A DNA stretch of 64,000 bases from Flavimaribacter sp024343425 (lineage in GTDB: Bacteria; Pseudomonadota; Alphaproteobacteria; Rhizobiales; Rhizobiaceae), in NCBI GenBank assembly GCA_965227645.1, contig OZ245773.1, positions 5,208,001 to 5,272,000 on the forward strand. Direction: 5' to 3'. How positions within the stretch are numbered: position 1 is the stretch's first letter; each line of letters starts with the position of its first letter. The notes below the pieces were generated by a model that made no database searches, had not been told where the DNA came from, and saw nothing but the letters and a program-made list of their open reading frames with translations. Shown here piece by piece: positions 1-7,324 of this stretch. The translations under genes were made by a program, and so were the position numbers.

Positions 1-1
1 A

Positions 2-196
2 GCCAGATGGTACCACCCAAACAAAGCAGGCGCTCAAAAGGCCGTTAAAGATGCCTGGGAAAAGCTGGCGGCGGCTGAACACGGCATGAAATACAGCTTC
101 TATAAAAATGCCAAAAACAAGCATTCCACTTGCGGCGCCGATAGCCAGTTTCCTGGCAAAATCACCTGCAACCTGTCAGCAACGCCTTGCAAGTAA
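2..196 (+). CDS. C-terminal end of a hypothetical protein (partial)
   Basis: An open frame enters from the left edge and stops at TAA 194-196, giving about 64 residues. The visible part is Lys/Ala-rich and then carries three cysteines in the last 25 residues (CGAD, CNLS and a terminal CK). That spacing is typical of small disulfide-bonded exported proteins, but the N-terminus is outside the window, so no signal peptide can be assessed. The next gene, also a small Cys-containing exported protein, starts 59 bases downstream in the same direction and may be co-transcribed. I do not recognise the family. Confidence 0.5.
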   Translation, partial: ARWYHPNKAGAQKAVKDAWEKLAAAEHGMKYSFYKNAKNKHSTCGADSQFPGKITCNLSATPCK

Positions 197-255
197 CCCT
201 GGCGACACTCAGTTGGCCTTTACACATCCATAAAGCAATTATTGGAGTTAAACCC

Positions 256-594
256 GTGACCAGAACTATCAAATCCAGTATCGCTACAAGTGCAATTGCA
301 GTAACGATTGCCACAACAGGTATCATGACCGTGGGCAGCATCACGTTCCCGTCACCTCTGTTCGCGCAATCCATGAAGACGCAATCGACTATAATCTCAC
401 CAAAGCTGCAACGTGCAGTTCGTAAACAATCGCAAAATCCGCAATTTATGTCTCAAGCACGTGGCGCAGGCGATGAAATGGACGATTGCATGGCAAATCC
501 TACCAATGCCCATATCGACTACGCAACGCGTCTGGCTGGCTGCTTCTGTCTTTCTATCGACAACGCGTTGAAGGGTTGTCAGGCTGCAGATTGA
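256..594 (+). CDS. small secreted Cys-containing protein, unknown function
   Basis: A 112-residue protein. I chose the GTG start at 256 because TTGGAG lies 8-12 bases upstream and because it yields a clean signal peptide: basic TRTIK, a long hydrophobic Ala/Ile/Thr stretch, and a probable cleavage after LFA near residue 36. The mature part is short and polar and ends with four cysteines (DDC, CFC, GC), which suggests disulfide bonds in the periplasm or outside the cell. It lies just after another Cys-containing reading frame with the same orientation. No family is recognised. The track-style ATG at 187 would overlap the previous gene and spoil the signal peptide. Confidence 0.55.
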   Translation: MTRTIKSSIATSAIAVTIATTGIMTVGSITFPSPLFAQSMKTQSTIISPKLQRAVRKQSQNPQFMSQARGAGDEMDDCMANPTNAHIDYATRLAGCFCLSIDNALKGCQAAD

Positions 595-673
595 CTTACT
601 TAAAGGCCTGATCTCTTCGCCTGAAATGTTCCCGATTATGTGTTAGCCTGTCCCTTTCGTTAAGGGGCAGGCA

Positions 674-883
674 ATGTCTCGCGCGCCCTCAACGGCAAAT
701 GAGAAATCTCTAAGGCGGAATGGCGGCAATCGCGCTACGCGGAAATGGAGGTGGATAGGTGTTAATGAAAACCCAGCACTGCTTAAAGGGCTTGGATGCC
801 AGATTACAGAGTTTCCTGATCAAATAGTGATATCAGTACCGTTGCCACCGGTCGGAAGTCCGTTGGTACACGCCAATACATGA
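674..883 (+). CDS. possible small basic protein (weak)
   Basis: A 69-codon frame with a purine-rich AGGGGCAGG just before ATG 674. The first half is basic (RR and RATRKWR segments); the last 20 codons run antisense to the end of the glycine-rich gene on the opposite strand, so at least part of the frame is probably non-coding. No domain or signal peptide is visible. It could be the remnant of a longer gene or chance. I include it only because the ribosome-binding site is good. Confidence 0.2.
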   Translation: MSRAPSTANEKSLRRNGGNRATRKWRWIGVNENPALLKGLGCQITEFPDQIVISVPLPPVGSPLVHANT

Positions 884-1677
884 ACGTCGTTCGCACCGTG
901 AACCACGGTGGCATTCCCACCTTGTCCGGATGCTCCAGGAGTTGAGTAGCGGGGCCGGGACGGCGTGGGTGCTCCACCACCCCTGGCCAGCAAATCGCAA
1001 TAATCACCACAATAGGCTAAGGCATCTCCGCCATCCCCATCATCTCCGTTGATGCCTGGACGAATGAACGATCGATACCATGTGGAACGGCGTCCATTAC
1101 CCGCAATACTCCCGCGCTTGCCATCACCACCATATACATGAATCACCGAGCCCGCTGTCGTTGCCACCGCTGTGGCATTTCCACCGTCGCCACCTGTTGT
1201 TCCAGTCGCTCCCAACGGCATGGGGCTCGGGTTGGATGGAGATGCCGCGTGTCCGCCGAGTGCAATAATCAAGCTGTCGCCTGCGCCCACACAAACCGCG
1301 TCGCCGCCATCAGAAGGCGAGCTGACATGACTGACCCCATCGCCTCCAATTGCGATAAGAATGTACCCGGACTGTGGTTGGTACAATGCCGCGTTTTCTC
1401 CATCACTCGGGCTGGTGGTCGAAGCACTAGCACCGATTAGTATCTCGATGGGAACAGTCGCGGAGGGGCCGTTCAATGACAAAAGCGGTATTAAAGCCGT
1501 CCCAGTTATCTTGCGTTGCACTCCACCGGTCGCTCGAATCGCAGCCTGCTCCTTTTGGAGGATCTTTCTGATCGGCTTAATGTTTGAAACATAGAACTGC
1601 CGACTGCTCACTGGTGAACCGTACATTATTCCCCAGGAATTGCCGATGGCTTTAATAACTTCCGCATCTGATGCCAT
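820..1677 (-). CDS. glycine-rich repeat protein, unknown function
   Basis: A 285-residue protein. The start at 1677 has GGAGAAGGGGC directly upstream and is preferred over an upstream codon at 1719. Residues 1-60 are an ordinary polar, possibly helical head. From about residue 95 the protein is dominated by GGDG, GGNA and GGD repeats with interspersed Ser, Pro and Ala, giving a collagen- or PGRS-like low-complexity tail to the C-terminus. There is no obvious signal peptide. Such tails occur in surface adhesins, phage-type fibres and cell-wall repeat proteins, but nothing here fixes which. It sits alone between small exported proteins and an IS21 remnant, so it is accessory DNA. Confidence 0.5.
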   Translation of the reverse strand: MASDAEVIKAIGNSWGIMYGSPVSSRQFYVSNIKPIRKILQKEQAAIRATGGVQRKITGTALIPLLSLNGPSATVPIEILIGASASTTSPSDGENAALYQPQSGYILIAIGGDGVSHVSSPSDGGDAVCVGAGDSLIIALGGHAASPSNPSPMPLGATGTTGGDGGNATAVATTAGSVIHVYGGDGKRGSIAGNGRRSTWYRSFIRPGINGDDGDGGDALAYCGDYCDLLARGGGAPTPSRPRYSTPGASGQGGNATVVHGANDVHVLACTNGLPTGGNGTDITI

Positions 1678-1882
1678 GCCCCTTCTCCGTCTGCAGTTGT
1701 TACGCCCACAGGAGAGCATACTTCAGGTAGCGATTATTGTCGAACTAGCGGTGTTGTTTGGGATGGATTTAATAATGCGGGAGGGACTATGAAACAAGTT
1801 TGGGTCCGCACTGTCATGTTGCCGACCTGCACCTACATTTGCTGAGATACTGACTCTTTCCAAAATAAAGCAAGACGAGGAG

Positions 1883-2650
1883 TTATTGCATTGTTCGGTA
1901 AGGACGCTGGGCAAGGCCGTAGCCCCGCCGTGCTTTGACGTACTCCCAGCGCCCTAGAATTAAGCACCATATTGTCAACGGTCGAGCAAAGGTCGACCAC
2001 TGGGCGCCGCGAGCGTGGAACGCCGGTAAGGCGTAGCCAGACCAAAGTTTCGCGCTGGCGGTGTCGGCGTTTTGTGAGAGGTTTCTGCCCGCCTTGCGGG
2101 CGCGGCTTTGGGCGAGGCGGTAGCTTTCGCCGTTCATCTCGAGAATTTTGACCTGGTGAGTGATGTGGTCGAGTTGCACGCCGGTCAGGCGCTCCGACCC
2201 CAGTGTTTCCGGCCATTCGTCAAAGGGTAGGTTGCTGGTGATCACGGTGGCTCCGCGTTCGTAATGCTGGGAGATTAGCTCGAACAGGAATTCCACGCCG
2301 GTCTTGGAAAGCGGCACGAAGCCCAGCTCGTTGACGAAAAGGAGCTTGCTGGTAGCTATCTGCTTCTCGAGGCGGAGCTGACGCCGCTCGTCACGGGCCT
2401 CCATCATCTCGCTGACCAATGCCGCGGCCGTGGTGAAGCCGACGGCGAGTCCTATCTGGCAGGCGGCTAAGCCAAGACCAAGCGCGTCATGTGTCTTGCC
2501 CGTGCCGCTGGGACCAAGCGCGATAATGTTTTCAGGCTACTCGATCCATTCACAGCGCGCCAGTTCCAGGACCCGCATCTTGTTGATGCTTCGGGATAGC
2601 GGCGAAGTCGAAGCTGTCGAGAGCCTTTTCTGGTCACACCTCTTGTTCCG
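1883..2650 (-). pseudogene. istB: decayed istB (IS21-family transposition helper ATPase)
   Basis: Reverse-strand translation gives a recognisable IstB AAA+ helper: a P-loop GPSGTGKTH segment, the NELGFVPLSKTG Walker B region and the TSNLPFDEW motif, ending near SYRLAQSRARKAG. It is broken in several ways: an in-frame TAG at 2537-2539 just before the P-loop, a one-base insertion near 2590 separating the FDF region from MRVLELARCEW, and a TGA at 2634-2636. The partner transposase istA is absent; the upstream side is an IclR gene instead. Downstream of about 2090 the frame continues into non-coding IS tail. This is an old, immobile insertion-sequence remnant at the left edge of the lactone cluster. 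Confidence 0.8.
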
Positions 2651-2680
2651 AGATGGGAGCGCTGGGCTTGATCTTGCTCG

Positions 2681-3502
2681 TCAAGATAAACTAGCACGAT
2701 CCAGATCTGCGCCCATGCGGGCAGACAGACGGGTGGCGATCCGTCGGATATTGGCAATGATCTCTTCGCGCTCGTTTTGGGTTACTTCCTCCGCCAAGAG
2801 GCTAACGGCGACGCCCGCGATTGGCATATTCCTAGAATCCAGCACCGAAGCGCCGAAGCAGATGATTCCTTCCGCGACCTCCTGATTGTCGATCGAGTAG
2901 CCGCGCTGACGGGTCTCATGAAGTTGCTTCAAGAGAACGTCGATAGATTGCACAGAATAAGGCGTGCGCGGAAGCGGAAGACCGTCTAAATAGAGCCGCT
3001 TGACCTCGAACTCGCTCATGAAACTGAGAAACGATTTTCCTGTCGCAGTGAAAGCGGCGGGCAGGCGCATGCCGGCGCGGAAATCTATGAGTGAGTGGCT
3101 GACTTCCGAATTGCGGGCTGCGATATAGACAACCTCGCCGCCGTCTAGAACAGTGAGCGTGATCGTGGCCCCCGGCATGCCGGTTTCCTTGTCCCACAGT
3201 GACGCAAATTCTGTTGCAACGTCCGATTGTTGTGCGAATGCATTTGACCAACGCATCAGATGAGGTCCGAGCTGGTAGGTCTGGTCCGATCTGCGTATCA
3301 AAAGGTCGAGCTCGACAAGTGTGCGGCATAGAGTATGGACCGAACTCTTTGCAACTCCGAGTTCTCGGGCCAGATCGGAAAGGCCAGGATAGGTTTTTGT
3401 TCGCGCAACATAATCGAGGATTCGCGTCGCCCTTTCAACAGCTGGCACCAGCTTCGTTGCGGACGGTCTTATTTGAGTATCGGGATCGGCCAGCTTTTTC
3501 AA
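2681..3502 (-). CDS. IclR-family regulator, BlcR/AttJ-like by context
   Basis: A 273-residue IclR-type regulator. Residues about 18-75 form the winged helix-turn-helix (VERATRILDYV, then DLARELGVAKSSVHTLCRTL), and about 85-265 form the ligand-binding domain with the family end pattern GAGVLDS-like GASVLDSRNMPIAGVAVSL. It is transcribed away from the operon beginning at 3659, with a 156-base shared intergenic region holding a strong inverted repeat. In Agrobacterium an IclR-family repressor (BlcR, formerly AttJ) controls the lactonase/dehydrogenase operon blcABC, and the same enzymes are present here, so I infer a lactone- or 4-hydroxybutyrate/semialdehyde-responsive repressor. The family call is secure; the ligand is inference. 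Confidence 0.88.
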   Translation of the reverse strand: MKKLADPDTQIRPSATKLVPAVERATRILDYVARTKTYPGLSDLARELGVAKSSVHTLCRTLVELDLLIRRSDQTYQLGPHLMRWSNAFAQQSDVATEFASLWDKETGMPGATITLTVLDGGEVVYIAARNSEVSHSLIDFRAGMRLPAAFTATGKSFLSFMSEFEVKRLYLDGLPLPRTPYSVQSIDVLLKQLHETRQRGYSIDNQEVAEGIICFGASVLDSRNMPIAGVAVSLLAEEVTQNEREEIIANIRRIATRLSARMGADLDRASLS

Positions 3503-3510
3503 AAATCACC

Positions 3511-3540
3511 TTGACAGTCTGGAGTTCACATGGATACGGT
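3511..3540 (+). promoter_or_regulatory. candidate promoter of the lactone/opsin operon
   Basis: TTGACA at 3511-3516 is a perfect -35 hexamer, followed at 17 bases by ATACGG/TACGGT, a weak -10. It points toward the operon that begins at 3659. Predicted start of transcription is near 3546, exactly where the inverted repeat begins. The poor -10 keeps this tentative. Confidence 0.4.
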
Positions 3541-3544
3541 TCCG

Positions 3545-3569
3545 CATACTGAATTGCGTTCAGCATGTA
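3545..3569. promoter_or_regulatory. inverted-repeat operator candidate between IclR gene and operon
   Basis: Arms GCATACTGAA and TTCAGCATGT flank the 5-base spacer TTGCG; the arms match as an inverted repeat at 8 of 10 positions. It overlaps the predicted transcription start of the rightward operon and is about 43 bases from the IclR start codon, a good position for a repressor that controls the operon and itself. Confidence 0.5.
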
Positions 3570-3658
3570 GAACAACTGCCAGAAAACTGAATTGGTTTCA
3601 AGGCTGAGACTATGGCGAAGCGCAGTTCTCCAAAAACATTCGGCCGGGGAGGAGTTGC

Positions 3659-4048
3659 ATGGTTATGAGTGTTAGGGACTGGGCCGTCAGGTTCAGCGAG
3701 GCCTCTGATCGTGACCCGACGATAGGCGCGATGGCGCGCTACTTCACCTGCACCTATCTGTGGGACATGGGGCTGGCGAAAGTTATCGTCCGAATGATCG
3801 ACGGTAAAGTGCACGAGATCAACATCGATCCGGGTCCGATGGATTCCTACGACTTCGCTCTCCGGGCGAGCCCTGAAACATGGCGCGGATTCGCAAAGCC
3901 CGTTCCCGAACCAATGTATCACGGGATTTGGTCGGCAAGCTTCCGCCGCGACCTCAAGCTCGAGGGCAATCACCTCGTCCTGATGCAAAACCTCCGGAAT
4001 TTCACAGTCCAGTTCGAACTGCTTCGCAAGGTTGGCGTGCCGGTCTGA
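3659..4048 (+). CDS. SCP2 sterol-binding-like small protein
   Basis: A 129-residue soluble protein with no signal peptide. A GGGGAGGAG ribosome-binding site precedes ATG 3659. The sequence VIVRMIDGKVHEINIDPG followed by FALRASPETWRGF is the pattern of SCP2-like domains (a strand pair, then the substrate-cavity helix), a small hydrophobic-ligand-binding fold found alone or attached to hydrolases and acetyltransferases. It is the first gene of the long operon and sits 62 bases before the alpha/beta hydrolase. A role in binding a hydrophobic or acyl-lactone substrate is plausible but is inference. The domain assignment is moderate because the family is short and divergent. Confidence 0.6.
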   Translation: MVMSVRDWAVRFSEASDRDPTIGAMARYFTCTYLWDMGLAKVIVRMIDGKVHEINIDPGPMDSYDFALRASPETWRGFAKPVPEPMYHGIWSASFRRDLKLEGNHLVLMQNLRNFTVQFELLRKVGVPV

Positions 4049-4110
4049 ATCTGGCGCGTTTGAATGTCCAGCGCCGATGAGGCGCCCCCGCAAATGTCAC
4101 GGAGTTCCCC

Positions 4111-4959
4111 ATGGCCAAGCATTCGCCGGTAATCGGGCGCTATGTCACCATCGAAGTCGATGGCTACGAGTACAAAGTTTTCTATCTGCGTAACGGCGAG
4201 GGCATCCCGCTTGTTTGCCAGCACACGGCCGGCTGCCATAACCACCAATGGCGCGACCTTCTCGAGGATCCCGACTTTACCGCCGATTACGATGTTATCG
4301 CATACGACCTTGCCCGTCATGGCAAGTCAGATCCGCCCCTCAATAAGGAGTGGTGGAAAGAGGAGTATCGGCTGACTGCCGAGCATTACATGAACTTCAT
4401 CAACGCCTTCTGCGATGCGCTGGAACTTGAAAACCCAATCTTCATGGGCTCGTCCTTCGGCGGCAACGTCGCGCTGCAGCTGGCGCTGCACTATCCAGAC
4501 CGCTACCGCGCGGTTATTCCGGTGGAGGCGGCCGAGCATGCTCCGGGTTTCTATCTCGACTGGTGGCGGCATCCGCATGCCAATGCGGCTCAGGTCTGCG
4601 GCTCCGGCGTCTGGGACCTGATGGCTCCGCAGAGCCCGGACAAGGATCGCTGGCTGACCTGGCACTATTACACCCAAGGTTCGGAAGTGTTCAAAGGCGA
4701 TCTCTATTTCTATTCGGTCGACCACGATCTGCGCGGCAAGCTCGGCAACATCGATACTAGCCGCTGCCCGGTTATCATGATGACCGGTACCTACGACTAC
4801 CTGACACCGCCGGAAGCAACCGAGGCCACGGCCCGGCAGATCCCGGGCGGCATCTACATCGAAATGGAAGATATCGGCCACTTCCCGATGTCCGAGAACC
4901 ATCCGCTCTTCGCCGTGTATCTGAAGGAAGCGCTCAGGCTCATCGATGAGCGGACGTGA
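4111..4959 (+). CDS. alpha/beta-fold hydrolase
   Basis: A 282-residue cytoplasmic hydrolase. The nucleophile elbow GSSFG places Ser115; Asp229 in TGTYDYLTP and His257 in EDIGHFPMSE complete a canonical triad. The oxyanion region is CQHTAGCHNHQW near residues 37-47, and a cap domain rich in Trp/Tyr lies around residues 145-205. It sits between the SCP2-like protein and the lactonase in the same operon, so it probably cleaves an ester, amide or second lactone type in the same pathway, for example to release the hydroxy acid or acyl chain. The exact substrate cannot be read from sequence. Confidence 0.88.
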   Translation: MAKHSPVIGRYVTIEVDGYEYKVFYLRNGEGIPLVCQHTAGCHNHQWRDLLEDPDFTADYDVIAYDLARHGKSDPPLNKEWWKEEYRLTAEHYMNFINAFCDALELENPIFMGSSFGGNVALQLALHYPDRYRAVIPVEAAEHAPGFYLDWWRHPHANAAQVCGSGVWDLMAPQSPDKDRWLTWHYYTQGSEVFKGDLYFYSVDHDLRGKLGNIDTSRCPVIMMTGTYDYLTPPEATEATARQIPGGIYIEMEDIGHFPMSENHPLFAVYLKEALRLIDERT

Positions 4960-5003
4960 GGCTTGCCGAGGGAATACGGGATCAGGGAACCGGGGATATT
5001 TGA

Positions 5004-5942
5004 ATGAAGATCATCGAATTTGACGACAAGGGGCAACGCGTTGATTCGGACTCGAAATCGCTTCGCTCCGATTCCGTTGCGAGCAATCTGGCGCCGCGTC
5101 CCCGGTTTTCCTCTATGCAGGAGGAGTCTACACGACGCAAACGCGGCAATTCTTCGGGTATCGAGCTTCACATGTTCCAGACCGGAACGCTGAAGACCAA
5201 GGTCAAATACATCAAGATGAACCAGGGTGAGAGCGATTTCGAGATTCCGGTGCCATGGTTCCTGATCAAGCACCCTGCTGGCAACGTTGTCATCGACGGT
5301 GGCAACGCAGTCGAGGCAGCGATCGACAAGCGCGGTCACTGGGGCGCGGTCGTCGACGCCTATGATCCGGTCATGTCGGTGTCGGAAAACTGCGTCGATC
5401 AGCTGAAATCGGTTGGCGTGGAACCGCAGTCAGTGCGCTACTTGCTGCAGTCCCACCTTCATCTAGACCACACCGGCGCGATCGGCCATTTCCCAAAGGC
5501 CCAGATCATCTGCCAGCGCGCCGAGTACGACTATGCGTTCAAGCCGCACTGGTTCTCAGCCGGCGCCTATATCCGTGCTGACTTCGACCGGCCGGGCCTG
5601 AACTGGAAGTTTCTCGGTGGTGAATACACCGACAATTACGATCTCTTCGGCGATGGCGTCATCCGGATGATTTTCACGCCGGGCCATGCGCCGGGGCACC
5701 AGTCTTTCCTGGTTACGCTGCCGCGAACCGGCCCAGTGCTTCTGACCATCGATGCTGCTTACACGCTCGATCATTGGGAGAACAAGGCATTGCCTGGCCT
5801 CGTCGTCTCATCTGCCGATGCGGCCAATTCGGTCGCCAAGCTACGGCGCATTGCAAGCGACACCAATGCCATGATCGTGACCGGTCATGATCCGGTCAAT
5901 TGGGAGACCTTCCGAAAGGCTCCCGGCGACTTCTACGACTGA
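5004..5942 (+). CDS. metallo-beta-lactamase-fold lactonase (AttM/BlcC type) with N-terminal extension
   Basis: From residue about 54 onward this matches the Agrobacterium AttM/BlcC lactonase closely as I remember it: the MFQTGTLK start, NQG, the HLHLDH motif (His151, His153, Asp155, His156), TPGHAPGH (His228), TIDAAYTLDHW (Asp250) and VTGHDP (His295). These supply both zinc sites. Family members open gamma-butyrolactone to 4-hydroxybutyrate and can also open N-acyl-homoserine lactones. Unlike AttM it has about 53 extra N-terminal residues, polar and basic, beginning KIIEFDDKG; no good ribosome-binding site favours the internal ATG at 5172. The encoded dehydrogenases further down the operon fit 4-hydroxybutyrate as product. 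Total length is 312 residues. Confidence 0.92.
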   Translation: MKIIEFDDKGQRVDSDSKSLRSDSVASNLAPRPRFSSMQEESTRRKRGNSSGIELHMFQTGTLKTKVKYIKMNQGESDFEIPVPWFLIKHPAGNVVIDGGNAVEAAIDKRGHWGAVVDAYDPVMSVSENCVDQLKSVGVEPQSVRYLLQSHLHLDHTGAIGHFPKAQIICQRAEYDYAFKPHWFSAGAYIRADFDRPGLNWKFLGGEYTDNYDLFGDGVIRMIFTPGHAPGHQSFLVTLPRTGPVLLTIDAAYTLDHWENKALPGLVVSSADAANSVAKLRRIASDTNAMIVTGHDPVNWETFRKAPGDFYD

Positions 5943-5958
5943 CGGCCCCGAGGGGCCG
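5943..5958 (+). promoter_or_regulatory. short hairpin after the lactonase gene
   Basis: CGGCCCC and GGGGCCG form a 7-bp stem with a 2-base loop starting right at the lactonase stop codon. No T-run follows, so it is not a classic terminator; it may mark an RNA processing site or attenuator between the enzymes and the binding-protein gene. Confidence 0.35.
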
Positions 5959-6068
5959 CAAAAAGCGGAGGATAGGCGAATGTGGGAAGAACGGGCGTCG
6001 GCAACATTGCAACGCCCTGCGGCGGCGAGCCGCTTGAATGTTGGATTTCCATCAAGAGGAGACACGAA

Positions 6069-7238
6069 ATGAGATATCTTAAATCAATGACACTGGCCGC
6101 GGGCGTGATTGCCTTCGGCGCGATCACTGCCCAAGCCGAAGGCGTGGACGAGATCAATCCTGACGTCGCCGAGCGTCTCTACAATCCTGAAATGCTCGAT
6201 CCGTCACAGCCGGTTGGGCCGAGTCCCTTGCGTGACTTCAAGGCCAAGAACCCGCCTCCGTGGAAGATCGGCTATGCGTCGTCCTACGCAGGCAACACCT
6301 GGCGTGCCAACGCCATGGATCCGCTGCAGAACGAAATCATCCCGAAATGGAAAGAACTCGGGCTCATCGACGAAGTGATCGTCACTCAGTCAAACCTGAA
6401 TGATTCTACCCAGATCCAACAGATGCGGCAGCTAGTTGACCAAGGTGTCGACGCTATCTTCGTATGCTGCTCGAACCCGACGGCGCTCAACCAGACCGTT
6501 CAGTATGCCTTTGACAAAGGCGTTCCGGTCTTCTCAATGACCGGGTACCTCACCGCACCGACCGCGGTGAACTCCTCGGTCAACTATCAGGTTGCTGGCT
6601 TCGAAATCGGAAAGCGCATGGCCGAGGAACTCGGTGGCGAAGGCAACGTTTTGGTCGTCGAAGGCATCCCCGGCACGTCCGGTTCGGACAGCCAAGACCG
6701 CGGCGTGAAGGCGGGGCTGGCGACCGCGCCCGGTATTAAGGTAGTCGGCTCGATCGCCGGTATGTGGACCGACCAGGTGGCACAGGGTGAAGTGCAGAAG
6801 TGGCTCGCCACCCATCCCGGTAAGCTTGACGGCATCGTCGTCCAGTCGGCAGCGGAAATGGGCGTGCTGCGTGCGCTCAAACAGTCCGGTCGCGAAGGCG
6901 TCAAGGTTGCCGTCGGTGGCGAACTGGGTGCGCTTTGCACTTGGCGCAAGAACCCGGACCTGATCTCGGCCGCTGTCCAGACCTGGCCGCCCGCCGACGA
7001 CATCAACCTGATCTGGCGCATTATGATGCGTACGCTGCAGGGGCAGGGCCCGAAGGTGCAGTCGATTCTCGTCGATCCGGTAGTCATCACCTATGACGAC
7101 CTGAAGGATATTCTTCCCGAGGATTGCGATGAGAACGCACAGAATTGGTACAATGTCGGCCAGGACATGTGGGGTTCGACGGAGTACCTCAACCAGTTCT
7201 TCGTCAATCCGGCTGATCCGACGCAGTACAAGCCGTAA
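6069..7238 (+). CDS. periplasmic sugar-type substrate-binding protein (RbsB-like)
   Basis: A 389-residue exported binding protein. The ATG at 6069 is preceded by AGAGGAGAC; the signal peptide is MRYLKSMTLAAGVIAFGAITAQA with cleavage near residue 23. The mature part has the Peripla_BP_4 layout: a KIGYASSYAGNTWRA first strand near residue 75, QMRQLVDQGVDAIFVCCSNPTALN near 120-145, then the second lobe with GSDSQDRGVKAG and DGIVVQSAAEMGVL. It is followed by a fused ATPase and two permeases, so it feeds an inner-membrane importer of the ribose/xylose/AI-2 class. The ligand is unknown. Operon context suggests a lactone, a sugar conjugate or a hydroxy-acid. Flanking stem-loops probably raise its expression over the membrane parts. 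Confidence 0.9.
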   Translation: MRYLKSMTLAAGVIAFGAITAQAEGVDEINPDVAERLYNPEMLDPSQPVGPSPLRDFKAKNPPPWKIGYASSYAGNTWRANAMDPLQNEIIPKWKELGLIDEVIVTQSNLNDSTQIQQMRQLVDQGVDAIFVCCSNPTALNQTVQYAFDKGVPVFSMTGYLTAPTAVNSSVNYQVAGFEIGKRMAEELGGEGNVLVVEGIPGTSGSDSQDRGVKAGLATAPGIKVVGSIAGMWTDQVAQGEVQKWLATHPGKLDGIVVQSAAEMGVLRALKQSGREGVKVAVGGELGALCTWRKNPDLISAAVQTWPPADDINLIWRIMMRTLQGQGPKVQSILVDPVVITYDDLKDILPEDCDENAQNWYNVGQDMWGSTEYLNQFFVNPADPTQYKP

Positions 7239-7257
7239 TTCCACCAGTATATCTCTT

Positions 7258-7279
7258 CGGGTCGCCGATTGGCGGCCCG
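7258..7279 (+). promoter_or_regulatory. stem-loop between binding-protein and ATPase genes
   Basis: CGGGTCGCC and GGCGGCCCG form a 9-bp stem (one G-T pair) with the loop GATT. Stem-loops at this place in ABC import operons commonly protect the binding-protein message from decay and reduce read-through; there is no T-run, so partial termination or mRNA stabilisation is the likely role. Confidence 0.45.
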
Positions 7280-7324
7280 GAAACACACATCAAAGCGCCT
7301 ATCTTGTTAGGATTCGATCCGAAA

